Program-made: the position numbers and the translations under genes
Notes under the pieces: generated by a model
The model's database searches: none
Seen by the model: only the letters and a program-made list of their open reading frames with translations
Told to the model about the DNA's origin: nothing
NCBI GenBank assembly: GCA_002700095.1
Contig: PACL01000060.1
Location: forward strand, 43,643 to 107,642
DNA from: Fulvimarina sp.
GTDB lineage: Bacteria; Pseudomonadota; Alphaproteobacteria; Rhizobiales; Rhizobiaceae
DNA length: 64,000 bases
Direction of reading: 5' to 3'
Part shown: piece by piece, positions 19,421 through 28,615 of the stretch
Position numbering within the stretch: the stretch's first letter is position 1
Layout of the letters: each line of letters begins with the position of its first letter

Positions 19421-21196
19421 ATGTGCGGAATTTGCGGTGAGATTCGCTTCGACGGAAACGGAGCCTCGGGCGAGCGGCTGCAACGCATGGGCGATTGTCT
19501 GGCGCGACGCGGCCCAGATGGCGCCGGCCAGGTGGTGCGCGGGCCGATCGGCCTCGGCCACCGCCGCCTGAAGATCATCGACCTGTCGGAAAAGGCCCAG
19601 CAGCCGATGGTCGACCCGGATCTGGGTCTCACCATCGCCTTCAACGGCTGCATCTACAACTACCCGGCGCTTCGCCAGGAGCTGGAAGGCAAGGGCTACC
19701 GCTTCTTCTCGAGCGGCGACACGGAAGTGATCATCAAGGCCTATCACGCCTGGGGCCGGGACTGCGTGAAGCGCTTCCACGGCATGTTCGCCTTCGCGAT
19801 CGCCGAAAGAGAAAGCGGCCGGGTGATGCTGGCGCGGGACCGCTTCGGCATCAAGCCGCTCTATCTCTCGCAGAACGACAAGCGGCTCTATCTCGCCTCC
19901 TCGCTGCCCGCGATCCTCGCCACCGGCGACGTCGACCGGACGATCGACCGCGAGGCGCTGCACCACTACATGACGTTTCACGCCGTCGTCCCGCCGCCGC
20001 TGACCATCGTCAAGGGCGTGCGCAAGCTGCCGCCCGCCACGACGCGGATGATCCAGCCGGACGGCGCCTTCGACGACGAGGTCTACTGGGCGCCGGAGTT
20101 TTCGCCGCGCCCCGGCGACGAGAAGCTGTCGCCCACCGACTGGCGCGACCTCGTTATGGACGCGCTCAAGCTCGCCGTCGACCGGCGCATGGTCGCTGAC
20201 GTTCCGGTCGGCGTGCTCCTCTCGGGCGGCGTCGATTCCTCGCTGATCGTCGGCCTCCTCGCGGAAGCCGGGCAGAAGAACCTCAACACCTTCTCGATCG
20301 GTTTCGAGGACGCCAATGGCGAGGTCGGCAACGAGTTCGAGTTCTCCGACATCATCGCCAAGCATTACGGCACCGAGCATCACAAGATCTTCGTGCCGGG
20401 CTCGGAGCTGATGGAGCACCTGCCGGGCACCATCCAGGCGATGTCCGAGCCGATGGTCTCCTACGACAATGTCGGCTTCTACCTCCTGTCCCGCGAAGTC
20501 TCCAAGCACATCAAGGTGGTGCAGTCCGGCCAGGGCGCCGACGAGATCTTCGGCGGCTATCACTGGTATCCGCCGATGGTCGGCGCCAACGACCCGCTCG
20601 GCGCCTATTCGAGGGCGTTCTTCGACCGAAGCCACGAGACGCTGAAGGGCCAGATCGCGCCGGAGTGGCAGACGGAGGAGGATGTTTCGCGCGATTTCGT
20701 CGCCCGCCACTTCGCCATGGCCGGCGCCACCAACCCGGTCGACAAGGCACTGCGGGTCGACGCCCATGTCATGCTGGTGGACGATCCGGTCAAGCGCGTC
20801 GACAACATGACCATGGCCTGGGGCCTCGAGGCGCGCGTCCCCTTCCTCGACCACGAGCTGGTGGAGCTGGCCGCCCGGGTTCCCGCCGAAGAGAAGTTGA
20901 AGCAGGACGGCAAGGGCGTTTTGAAGGAAGTCGCGCGGCAGATCGTGCCGTCGGCGGTCATCGACCGCAAGAAGGGCTACTTCCCGGTGCCGCAGCTGAA
21001 ATACATCTCCGGCCCCTATCTCGACATGGTCAAGGACACGCTTGGGTCAGAGGCGGCCAGGGGCCGCGGGCTGTTCCAGCAGGGCTATCTCGACGAACTC
21101 TTCGCCAACCCGTCGGACCACATCACGCCGCTGCGCGGCTCCGAGCTGTGGCAGGTCGCGCTGCTCGAAATGTGGCTGCTGGAACAAGGGGTCTGA
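19421..21196 (+). CDS. asnO: N-acetylglutaminylglutamine amidotransferase (AsnB-type)
   Basis: A 591-residue class II glutamine amidotransferase/asparagine synthase-like enzyme. Cys2 of MCGICGEI is the glutaminase nucleophile and LLSGGVDSSLIVG near residue 265 is the ATP-pyrophosphatase loop. With the ngg-type gene 4 nt downstream and the M42 peptidase after it, this is the amidating enzyme of N-acetylglutaminylglutamine amide (NAGGN), an osmoprotectant dipeptide known from Sinorhizobium and Pseudomonas. It would convert the C-terminal carboxylate to the amide. Ordinary asparagine synthetase is the alternative, but the neighbourhood argues against it. Confidence 0.9.
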   Translation: MCGICGEIRFDGNGASGERLQRMGDCLARRGPDGAGQVVRGPIGLGHRRLKIIDLSEKAQQPMVDPDLGLTIAFNGCIYNYPALRQELEGKGYRFFSSGDTEVIIKAYHAWGRDCVKRFHGMFAFAIAERESGRVMLARDRFGIKPLYLSQNDKRLYLASSLPAILATGDVDRTIDREALHHYMTFHAVVPPPLTIVKGVRKLPPATTRMIQPDGAFDDEVYWAPEFSPRPGDEKLSPTDWRDLVMDALKLAVDRRMVADVPVGVLLSGGVDSSLIVGLLAEAGQKNLNTFSIGFEDANGEVGNEFEFSDIIAKHYGTEHHKIFVPGSELMEHLPGTIQAMSEPMVSYDNVGFYLLSREVSKHIKVVQSGQGADEIFGGYHWYPPMVGANDPLGAYSRAFFDRSHETLKGQIAPEWQTEEDVSRDFVARHFAMAGATNPVDKALRVDAHVMLVDDPVKRVDNMTMAWGLEARVPFLDHELVELAARVPAEEKLKQDGKGVLKEVARQIVPSAVIDRKKGYFPVPQLKYISGPYLDMVKDTLGSEAARGRGLFQQGYLDELFANPSDHITPLRGSELWQVALLEMWLLEQGV

Positions 21197-21200
21197 GCGA

Positions 21201-23009
21201 ATGGCCGGCGAGAAGGAGGCCGACCGCCCGCATCGCGGGCACCGCCTGGAGAAGCTGCGCGCCTCCGGCCCGAAGGGCTCGGCGGCCCGCGAGCGGGCGA
21301 ACCAGGACGGGCTGAAGAAGAACGCCATCCTCGATTGCGGCTGGGGCCGGCTGGTCTTCGGCCAGACCTTCGCCGACCCGCGCGAACTCGCCAATTCGCT
21401 CCGCGAGGAAGGGCCGGACCGGCGCGACATCGCTTTCTACGTCAAGGATCCGCACGTCCTCCTCAGCCATGCGCCGCAGGAGCTGTTCCTCGACCCGTCC
21501 CACACCTATCGCCTCGACCTGTCCACCTACCGGCCCGGCAACCGCCGGCCGCGGGGCTATTTCATCCGCCGCCTCGCCTCCGAAGAGGACGCGACGGAGG
21601 TGAACCGCATCTACCAGTCGCGCGGCATGGTGCAGGTGCACCCCGCGTTTTTCTGGACCAACCGCGACAACCGGGCACTGACCTATTTCGTCGCCGAGGA
21701 CGAGATCACCGGGGCGATCCTCGGGACGGTCACCGGCGTCCACGGCAAGCGGGCCTTCGGCGATCCGGAGAACGGCTCCTCGCTCTGGTGCCTCGCGGTC
21801 GATCCGCAGGCGCCGCATCCGGGCATCGGCGAGAGCCTGGTGCGCCGCCTCGCCGAGCACTTCCAGGCCAGAGGCTGCGCCTTCATGGACCTGTCGGTCA
21901 TGCACGACAACGACCAAGCCATCGGGCTCTACGACAAGCTCGGCTTCTCGCGGGTCTCCTACTTCACCATCAAGCGGAAGAACGAGATCAACGAGCGGCT
22001 CTTCACCGGGCCGAACGACGAGTATGAGGGCCTCAATCCCTATGCCCGCATCATCGTCGACGAGGCGCGCCGGCGCGGCATCCACACCGAGGTGGTGGAC
22101 GCCGCCGGCGGCTTCTTCCGGCTGACCCATGGCGGGCGCACGGTCTTGTGCCGCGAAAGCCTCTCGGAACTGACCTCGGCGGTCGCCATGTCGATCTGCG
22201 ACGACAAGATGGTGACCCGCCGCATGGTCGAGGCGGCGGGCGTCAAAGTGCCCGACCAGATCCCCGGCGACAGCGACGACGCGGCCATCGCCGCCTTCAT
22301 CGAGGCCCATGGCCAGATCGTCGTGAAGCCGGCGCGGGGCGAGCAGGGCCGCGGCATCTCCGTCGGCATCGAGACCCTGGAGGAAGCCCGCACCGCCATC
22401 GAGGCGGCGCGGCAGCATTCACCGAATGTGCTTCTCGAGGCCTGCTTCCAGGGCAACGACCTGCGGCTGATCGTCATCGACTACCGCCTCGTCGCCGCCG
22501 CCCTGCGCAAGCCGCCGGTGATCACCGGCGACGGGCGCGCCAGCGTCCGGGACCTGATCGAGCATCTGTCCCGCCGCCGCTCGGCGGCGACCGGCGGCGA
22601 GAGCAAGGTGCCGATGGACGCCGAGACCGAGCGCTGCGTGAAACAGGCCGGCTTTGCCATGGACGACGTGCCGCCGGAGGGCGAGCGCATCACCGTCAGG
22701 AAGACCGCCAACCTGCACACCGGCGGCACGATCCACGACGTCACCGGCGACATTCACCCCGCCCTCGTCCAGGCGGCGGTTGCCGCCGCACGGGCAATTG
22801 AGATACCGGTGACCGGCATCGACCTGATGATCAAGTCGCCGGCCTTGGCCGACTACGTGTTCATCGAGGCGAACGAGCGGCCGGGACTGGCCAATCACGA
22901 ACCCCAGCCGACGGCGGAGCGGTTCGTCGATCTGTTGTTCCCGCTGTCGGTGCCATTTTCGGTGCGAGCGGCCCGCACCCATCAAAAGAGGTCGCGCAAG
23001 GAGGATTGA
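21201..23009 (+). CDS. ngg: N-acetylglutaminylglutamine synthetase (GNAT-ATP-grasp fusion)
   Basis: A 602-residue two-domain enzyme: a GNAT acetyltransferase domain (about residues 110-275, with the CLAVDP and HPGIGESLVRRLAEHF acetyl-CoA region) joined to an ATP-grasp ligase (about 300-590, with IVVKPARGEQGRGISVG and the metal-binding FIEANERPGL). It acetylates glutamine and ligates a second one to give the NAGGN backbone. The ATG at 21201 is 4 nt after the asnO stop; the preceding 53 codons of open frame overlap asnO and are rejected. The M42 peptidase starts on the next base after its stop. Confidence 0.9.
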   Translation: MAGEKEADRPHRGHRLEKLRASGPKGSAARERANQDGLKKNAILDCGWGRLVFGQTFADPRELANSLREEGPDRRDIAFYVKDPHVLLSHAPQELFLDPSHTYRLDLSTYRPGNRRPRGYFIRRLASEEDATEVNRIYQSRGMVQVHPAFFWTNRDNRALTYFVAEDEITGAILGTVTGVHGKRAFGDPENGSSLWCLAVDPQAPHPGIGESLVRRLAEHFQARGCAFMDLSVMHDNDQAIGLYDKLGFSRVSYFTIKRKNEINERLFTGPNDEYEGLNPYARIIVDEARRRGIHTEVVDAAGGFFRLTHGGRTVLCRESLSELTSAVAMSICDDKMVTRRMVEAAGVKVPDQIPGDSDDAAIAAFIEAHGQIVVKPARGEQGRGISVGIETLEEARTAIEAARQHSPNVLLEACFQGNDLRLIVIDYRLVAAALRKPPVITGDGRASVRDLIEHLSRRRSAATGGESKVPMDAETERCVKQAGFAMDDVPPEGERITVRKTANLHTGGTIHDVTGDIHPALVQAAVAAARAIEIPVTGIDLMIKSPALADYVFIEANERPGLANHEPQPTAERFVDLLFPLSVPFSVRAARTHQKRSRKED

Positions 23010-24164
23010 GTGCCGAGGCTTACGATCGATACCGGGTATCTGACCGACCAGCTCAAGGCGCTCCTGAAGATTCCGAGCCCGACCGGCTATACCGACACGG
23101 TGGTGCGCCACGTCGCCAAGGAGCTGGAGCATCTCGGCCTGAAGGTCGAGCTGACCCGCCGCGGGGCGATCTCGGCCCTGCGCCAGGGGTCGCGCCGCGC
23201 CTCGGCGCGGGCCGTCGTCAGCCATCTCGACACGCTCGGCGCGCAGGTGAAGCGGCTCAAGGAGAACGGCCGCCTCGAGCTGGTGCCGATCGGCCACTGG
23301 TCGGCGCGCTTCGCCGAGGGCGCCCGCTGCATGATCTTCTCCGACGCCGGCACCTATCGCGGCACCATCCTGCCGCTGAAGGCCTCCGGCCACACCTACA
23401 ATGAAGAGATCGACACGCTTCCCGTCGGCTGGGACTATGTCGAGCTGCGCGTCGACGCCCTCTCCCGCGACACGGCCGAGCTGGCCAAGCTCGGCATCGA
23501 GGTGGGCGACACGGTGTCGATCGACCCGCAGCCGGAATTCCTCGACAACGGCTTCATCGTCTCGCGCCATCTCGACAACAAGGCCGGCGTCGCGGTGATG
23601 CTGGCGGCGATCAAGGCGATGGAGGACGAGGGCGTTGCGACCCCCGTCGACACCCATTGGCTGTTCACCATCGCCGAGGAAGTCGGCGTCGGCGCCGCCT
23701 CGATCCTGACGCCGGACATCGCCTCGATGCTGGCCATCGACAACGGCACCTCCGCCCCCGGCCAGAACTCCTCCGAATTCGGCGTCACCGTCGCCATGGC
23801 CGACCAGACCGGGCCGTTCGACTATCACCTGACCAAGAAGCTGGTGCGGCTCTGCCAGGACGAGGACATCCGCTACCAGAAGGACATCTTCCGCTACTAC
23901 CGCTCGGACTCGGCCTCGGCCATCGAGGCCGGCCACGACGTGCGCACGGCGCTGATCACCTTCGGCGTCGATGCCTCCCACGGCTACGAGCGCATCCACG
24001 TCCATGCGCTGCGCTCGCTGGCCGAACTCGTCACCGCCTATCTCACCTCCCCGGTGGAGATCGAGCGCGACCGCAACTATCATGCCGGGCTGAAGGGCTT
24101 CACCCGCCAGCCGGACGTCGAGGCGGCGCAGGAGCTGGCCAGCGATACCGACCCGGCGGAGTAG
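23010..24164 (+). CDS. NAGGN-associated M42-family metallopeptidase
   Basis: A 384-residue M42 (glutamyl aminopeptidase-like) dinuclear zinc peptidase. Metal and catalytic residues are visible in order: SHLDTLG, the bridging Asp of HLDNKAG, the catalytic EEVG, AIDNGTSAPG, and a C-terminal His in HGYERIH. This subfamily is recognised as the peptidase of osmoprotectant NAGGN clusters, where it may degrade or trim the dipeptide when salt stress ends; that role is inference. It begins with GTG on the base after the ngg stop, with AAGGAGG ideally placed upstream. Confidence 0.87.
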   Translation: MPRLTIDTGYLTDQLKALLKIPSPTGYTDTVVRHVAKELEHLGLKVELTRRGAISALRQGSRRASARAVVSHLDTLGAQVKRLKENGRLELVPIGHWSARFAEGARCMIFSDAGTYRGTILPLKASGHTYNEEIDTLPVGWDYVELRVDALSRDTAELAKLGIEVGDTVSIDPQPEFLDNGFIVSRHLDNKAGVAVMLAAIKAMEDEGVATPVDTHWLFTIAEEVGVGAASILTPDIASMLAIDNGTSAPGQNSSEFGVTVAMADQTGPFDYHLTKKLVRLCQDEDIRYQKDIFRYYRSDSASAIEAGHDVRTALITFGVDASHGYERIHVHALRSLAELVTAYLTSPVEIERDRNYHAGLKGFTRQPDVEAAQELASDTDPAE

Positions 24165-24274
24165 ACCCGCCTCCCGTATCGGCCCGGACATCGGCGACGA
24201 TTTTCGGACAGCCCGGTGCGGTGAACCAGAGTGTTGCAAGCGTCCTTCATGCGTCCGGCAGGACGCACGGCGCT

Positions 24275-24745
24275 ATGAGGGAGCCGACCGCGCCCATGAG
24301 CGTCGACGACATCGTCGCCATCCCCGGCCGGCTCCTGTGGAGCCTCCTGGTGCTGCTCGGCGCGCTCGCCCAGGATTGCCTGGCGGCGGCCAGAGACCAC
24401 CCGTTCCTGGCGCTGGCGATCCTTGCCGCCTTCCTCGTCGCCCTCGTCCTGTCGCGCGGCGTGGTGATCGTCGGCCTCGTCCTCTGCTTCATTGCCGTCG
24501 CCGCGCTGATCGGCGCCGAGCCGGTGCAGGAACTCGACAAGCGCCAGGCCTTCTCGGCGCTGTCAATGCTGGCGATGCTGCTCATCGGCCTCGCCATGCG
24601 CCACCAGCGGCTGCTGCGCGAGGCGCTCGAGGACGAGATCGCAGCGCGCGAAGAGGCGCTGGAGGACGCAAGGCGGGAAGGCTGGGAGGCGGCAATGAAG
24701 TTCCGCCCCGAGGACGAGACACCGCACCTCGGCCCGCCGGATTAG
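24275..24745 (+). CDS. Small membrane protein of unknown function
   Basis: A 156-residue protein (149 if the in-frame ATG at 24296 is used; GAGGGAG lies 12 nt before that one). Three hydrophobic helices fall in the first 105 residues (LLWSLLVLLGALAQ, FLALAILAAFLVALVLS, VIVGLVLCFIAVAALIG), followed by a charged helix rich in Glu and Arg (LLREALEDEIAAREEALEDAR), likely coiled coil. No family recognised. It follows the NAGGN genes by about 110 nt and may be a separate unit. Confidence 0.65.
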   Translation: MREPTAPMSVDDIVAIPGRLLWSLLVLLGALAQDCLAAARDHPFLALAILAAFLVALVLSRGVVIVGLVLCFIAVAALIGAEPVQELDKRQAFSALSMLAMLLIGLAMRHQRLLREALEDEIAAREEALEDARREGWEAAMKFRPEDETPHLGPPD

Positions 24746-24920
24746 CGGGCAATCCGTGAGGCTCGACGGCGCGAGCAGCGGTGAGGGGTGAGCGGCGAGG
24801 CAAACCAGCAGGCGCGAATGCAATCCTCCCCCTGACTCGCATCCGCTCGCCCGCCTTTACCCCGGTGAAACCGCAGGTGGGCTAGGATCGTCTCCCGTTC
24901 CGGACGGCAGAGGCGACACG

Positions 24921-25451
24921 ATGCACAATCACCTGATCCTCCTGGTCCTGGCCTCGGTGGCGGCGCTCGCCGCACCCTCGCTGTTCGAACGCTATCAGGC
25001 GAACATCCTGTCGGGATCGCCGGAGCAGCTCGACGCGGCCCCCACGGTGGTCGAGGCGGCCGCGCCGGTGCCGCGCATCCCGCGCCAGACCCGCATCGAC
25101 GGCGACCGCGACGGGCATTTCAGGGCGAGCGTCGTGATGAACGGGCGCCAGGTGCCGGTTCTCGTCGACACCGGCGCCAGCGCCGTGGCGCTCGACGAGG
25201 CCACCGCGCGGCGGCTTGGGATCACCCTGTCGGCGGGCGACTTCGTCGAGCCGGTCCAGACGGCCAATGGCGTGACCATGGGAGCACGGGCGACAATCGA
25301 CGAGATCGCCATCGGCGCGGTGAGGGTGCGCGACGTCGAGGCGATGGTGATCCGCGACACGGACCTGCCCCTGTCGCTGCTCGGCATGAGCTTCCTGAAG
25401 CGGCTGAAGGGCTATTCCGTCGAGAACGGCGCGCTGACGCTGCGCGACTGA
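24921..25451 (+). CDS. Retropepsin-like (clan AA) aspartic protease, membrane-anchored
   Basis: A 176-residue protein with an N-terminal hydrophobic anchor (residues 4-19) and a single retropepsin-like domain. The catalytic Asp83 lies in LVDTGAS, and LLGMSFLKRL near the C-terminus is the conserved second hydrophobic motif of the TIGR02281-type family. Such proteins act as dimers in the periplasm; Rhizobiales genomes usually carry one or two. Substrate unknown. The gene stands alone between the small membrane protein and the slyX pair. Confidence 0.82.
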   Translation: MHNHLILLVLASVAALAAPSLFERYQANILSGSPEQLDAAPTVVEAAAPVPRIPRQTRIDGDRDGHFRASVVMNGRQVPVLVDTGASAVALDEATARRLGITLSAGDFVEPVQTANGVTMGARATIDEIAIGAVRVRDVEAMVIRDTDLPLSLLGMSFLKRLKGYSVENGALTLRD

Positions 25452-25536
25452 CCGCGCCGTCGTCGCTCGTCCGAAGGCCGGGCGGTCCCGCCGACCTCGC
25501 CCGAATCGGCCTGGATCGGCTTGGCCGCCAGCCGGT

Positions 25537-25758
25537 TCAGTAGTGCGGCGGCTTCTGGATGCCGGGCTTGGTGAGCGCGACGTCCTCGATCGCGCCGAGC
25601 CGTTCGCCCAGCGCCTGGGTCAGATGCTGCAACCGCTCGATCATGCGGAACGCCCGCGTCAGCTCCTCGGACAATTCGTCGATGGTACGCGCCTGGTGCG
25701 AGACCATCACCTCGAGATCCTCGATCCGGGGACCGGTGCCCTCGTTCGGCTCGCTCAT
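25537..25758 (-). CDS. slyX: SlyX family protein
   Basis: A 73-residue protein that is almost wholly a coiled coil (IEDLEVMVSHQARTIDELSEEL and on), ending in the typical KPPHY. SlyX function is not known; the E. coli gene lies near slyD. Its ATG overlaps the stop of the thioesterase gene by 4 nt, so it is the second gene of a two-gene unit. Confidence 0.82.
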   Translation of the reverse strand: MSEPNEGTGPRIEDLEVMVSHQARTIDELSEELTRAFRMIERLQHLTQALGERLGAIEDVALTKPGIQKPPHY

Positions 25759-26216
25759 AGAATTATCTCCTCGAATTTTGCGCGTCTTGCCGGCCCGATC
25801 GCCACCGGACGCCGGGTTCTGCGGTCGACATTGACGTGGACGAAGAAGCCCTCCGCCGCCGCGACGTCGTCCTCGCCGCGAAACAGGGCGATCTCGTAGC
25901 GCACCGACGAGCGGCCGAGCCGGCTGATCCCGATGCCCGCCGTGACGGGATCGGGGAAGGCCAGTTCGCCATGGTAGCGGCAACCGGTCTCCACCACGAG
26001 TCCGATTTCCTCGCCGCCATGAAGATCGAGCAGGCCGGTCTCGATCAGCCAGCCGTTCACCGCCGAGTCGAACAGGGCATAGTGCACGACGTTGTTCATG
26101 TGGCCGTAGATGTCGTTGTCCGACCAGCGGGTCGTCAAGGTGCGGAACAGGCGGAACTGCGATCGCCGCCTCGGCTCCGCCCGCGCCCGTTCGCTCTCGC
26201 CATTCGTGCCGCTCAC
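25755..26216 (-). CDS. Acyl-CoA thioesterase, 4-hydroxybenzoyl-CoA thioesterase family
   Basis: A 153-residue hot-dog-fold thioesterase. The family motif RWSDNDIYGHMNN (residues 30-42) holds the catalytic Asp35, followed by GCRYHGELAFPD and the central strand LGRSSVRYEIALF. It hydrolyses an acyl- or aryl-CoA; the exact substrate cannot be told. The GTG at 26216 is chosen because GGAGGAGG lies 7 nt upstream; an upstream TTG start would extend into the divergent promoter. It is translated before slyX and is divergent from the nucleoside ABC transporter. Confidence 0.8.
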   Translation of the reverse strand: MSGTNGESERARAEPRRRSQFRLFRTLTTRWSDNDIYGHMNNVVHYALFDSAVNGWLIETGLLDLHGGEEIGLVVETGCRYHGELAFPDPVTAGIGISRLGRSSVRYEIALFRGEDDVAAAEGFFVHVNVDRRTRRPVAIGPARRAKFEEIIL

Positions 26217-26314
26217 CCCTCGCCTCCTCCATCCGTCCGCGCCGAATTGCCTATGGCCTTTGAAGGATTGGCTGATTACTCTCTGCAAAACAACGACGGA
26301 AGTCCTGATCTCCC

Positions 26315-27847
26315 ATGGCCGAAGCGGCGATCGAACTGATCGGCATCGACAAGCGCTTCGGTGCCGTCAGAGCCAACAGGAACATCCACCTGAGGGTGGA
26401 GCGGGGCACCATCCACGGCATCGTCGGGGAGAACGGCGCCGGCAAATCGACGCTCATGTCGATCATCTACGGCTTCTACCAGGCCGATCGCGGCGAGATC
26501 CGTGTCGGCGGCCGGACCGCCGCGATCACCGATCCGAACGCCGCGATCGCCGCGGGCATCGGCATGGTCCACCAGCACTTCATGCTGGTCGAAAACCTCA
26601 CCGTCGTCGAGAACGTCATGCTGGGGGCCGAGCGCTCGGCGTTCCTGTCGTCGGGGATCGCCACCGTCCGCAAGGAACTGAAGCGGCTGGAGGCCGATCA
26701 CGGCCTCGACGTCGATCCGGACGCGATCATCGAGGACCTGCCGGTCGGCCTGCAGCAGCGGGTGGAGATCCTCAAGGCGCTTTATCGCGGCGCCGACATC
26801 CTGATCCTCGACGAGCCGACCGGCGTACTCACCCCGTCCGAGGCCGACCATCTCTTCGCCGTGCTGCGGCAGCTGCGCGAGGAGGGCAAGACGATCATCC
26901 TGATCACCCACAAGCTGCGCGAGATCATGGCGATCACCGACACCGTCTCGGTGATGCGCCAGGGCGAGATGGTGGCGACGCGGCCGACCGCCGAGACCTC
27001 GGTCGCCGAGCTTGCCGAGCTGATGGTCGGGCGGCGGGTGCTGCTCACCGTCGACAAGGGGGCGCCAAGCCCCGGCGCGCCGCTCCTGACGGTGAAGAAC
27101 CTGACGGTGAAGGATTCACGCGGCGTCACCATGGTGGACGACGTCTCCTTCGAGGTCCGCGCCGGCGAGATCGTCGGCATCGCCGGGGTGGCCGGCAACG
27201 GCCAGAGCGAGCTCCTGGAGGCACTGTCCGGCATCCGCCGCGCCGAGCGCGGCCGCGTCGTCCTCTGCGGGCGCGAGCTGGATCCTGCAAGAGAGGGCGA
27301 CCCGGCCGAGATCCGCCGCATCGGCTGCGCCCACGTGCCCGAGGACCGGCACCACATGGGTCTCGTCCTGCCCTTCGAGGAGAACGAGAACGCCATCCTC
27401 GGCTACCAGGACGACCCGCGCTACCGCAGGGGCCTCCTCCTCGACCAGGATGCCATGCGCCGGGACGCCAGGGACAAGATCACCGCCTACGACATCCGCC
27501 CGGCCGACTGCCGGCTGAAGACCGCCAACTTCTCCGGCGGCAACCAGCAGAAGATCGTGCTGGCGAGAGAAATGGAGCGCGACCCGGACGTGCTCCTTAT
27601 CGGCCAGCCGACCCGGGGCGTCGACGTCGGCGCCATCGAATTCATCCACAAGCGCATCGTCGCCATGCGCGACGCCGGCAAGGCCATCCTCCTCGTCTCG
27701 GTCGAACTGGACGAGATCCGCGCCCTCTCCGACCGCCTCCTGGTGATGTTCGCCGGCAGGATCGTCGGCGAGCGAGGGCCTGAGGCGAGCGAGGGCGAAC
27801 TCGGACTGCTGATGGCCGGCGTCGACGACAGGGAAGCCGCCGAATGA
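26315..27847 (+). CDS. Nucleoside ABC transporter, double ATP-binding protein
   Basis: A 510-residue fused ATPase with two ABC domains, as in ribose/nucleoside importers of the BmpA/NupA type. The first domain has GENGAGKST and ILILDEPTGVLTP with a weak signature (LPVGLQQRVEILKAL). The second has a degenerate P-loop (GVAGNGQSE) but a full signature FSGGNQQKIVLAREM. This asymmetry is normal for the class. Two permeases and four salvage enzymes downstream show the cargo is nucleosides. No BMP-type binding protein gene is found in the window. Confidence 0.88.
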   Translation: MAEAAIELIGIDKRFGAVRANRNIHLRVERGTIHGIVGENGAGKSTLMSIIYGFYQADRGEIRVGGRTAAITDPNAAIAAGIGMVHQHFMLVENLTVVENVMLGAERSAFLSSGIATVRKELKRLEADHGLDVDPDAIIEDLPVGLQQRVEILKALYRGADILILDEPTGVLTPSEADHLFAVLRQLREEGKTIILITHKLREIMAITDTVSVMRQGEMVATRPTAETSVAELAELMVGRRVLLTVDKGAPSPGAPLLTVKNLTVKDSRGVTMVDDVSFEVRAGEIVGIAGVAGNGQSELLEALSGIRRAERGRVVLCGRELDPAREGDPAEIRRIGCAHVPEDRHHMGLVLPFEENENAILGYQDDPRYRRGLLLDQDAMRRDARDKITAYDIRPADCRLKTANFSGGNQQKIVLAREMERDPDVLLIGQPTRGVDVGAIEFIHKRIVAMRDAGKAILLVSVELDEIRALSDRLLVMFAGRIVGERGPEASEGELGLLMAGVDDREAAE

Positions 27848-28278
27848 ACTCCGCCCGCATCACCCTCGTCACGCTGGGTGTCGCCGACGTCGCGCGATCG
27901 GTCGCCTTCTACGCGGCGCTCGGCTGGAAAAAGTCGTCCGACAGCGTCGAGCGCACCGCCTTCATGATCGGCGAAGGCGTCGTTCTGGCCCTCTGGAACC
28001 GCGACGACATGATTGCCGACGGCGGCGAGGGCGAGCTTGCGTCCGGCTCCGGCTCGATGGCGCTGGCGGTGAATTTCGACGGCCCTGAGGCCGTCGACGC
28101 CTTCTATGGCCGCGCGGTCGAAGCCGGTGCCGACCCGGTCAAGCCGCCGTCGAAGGTCTTCTGGGGCGGCTATTCCGGCAATTTCCGCGACCTCGACGGG
28201 CACTTGTGGGAAGTCGCGCACAATCCGTTCTGGCGGCTGGACGAGGCTGGCCGGGTGGATCTGGCGGAGGCGTCATGA
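27844..28278 (+). CDS. VOC (glyoxalase/bleomycin resistance) family protein
   Basis: A 144-residue protein of two beta-alpha-beta-beta-beta modules (ITLVTLGVADVARSVAFYAALGW, then MALAVNFDG... and YSGNFRDLDGHLWEVAHNP). The C-terminal Glu in HLWEVAHNP is the usual metal ligand position. VOC proteins cover dioxygenases, isomerases and resistance proteins; no substrate can be assigned. Its ATG overlaps the ABC ATPase stop by 4 nt, so it is co-translated with the transporter, which is an unusual placement. Confidence 0.78.
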   Translation: MNSARITLVTLGVADVARSVAFYAALGWKKSSDSVERTAFMIGEGVVLALWNRDDMIADGGEGELASGSGSMALAVNFDGPEAVDAFYGRAVEAGADPVKPPSKVFWGGYSGNFRDLDGHLWEVAHNPFWRLDEAGRVDLAEAS

Positions 28279-28327
28279 CGCCGGCGGCTGCTCATTGCAC
28301 CCATGGTGGAGAAGCACGGCGCCCGTG

Positions 28328-28510
28328 GCACCCCCCTCTGGGCTCCCGCCCATCTCCCCCTCAAGGGGGGAAATCGATCTCGCTCCCACGACGGCTTCCA
28401 GACCTCGGGACGATGACGCGCTGCAGACAGGCTGTTTCGAGGGCGGAGAGACCTCAGCTGCCGATCTCCCCCCTTGTGGGGGAGATGTCCGGCAGAACAG
28501 AGGGGGGTGC
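28328..28510. repeat. 183-bp palindromic repeat element, copy B
   Basis: Same length and architecture as the element inside cobN: terminal inverted repeats starting GCACCCCCCTCTG, each with an inner ATCTCCCCC...GGGGGAGAT hairpin, and a core of about 80 bp that differs from copy A. Both copies lie in the same orientation. It fills most of the 337-bp gap between the VOC gene and the first permease, so it may affect read-through in the nucleoside operon. No other gene is seen in this gap. Confidence 0.9.
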
Positions 28511-28615
28511 GGCCGCAGGGCGCGGACGGTGCCGAACTCGACCCTGTCACGTCGCCGCCCGACGATCGCCCAGCGCCACCCCCGGCCCCCTCACCCACCG
28601 GAGACTGACGCGCCG

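Noticed and set aside
17389..19653. A 754-codon minus-strand frame antisense to the GGDEF-EAL gene
   Set aside because: Shadow frame; the GGDEF and EAL motifs are on the plus strand.
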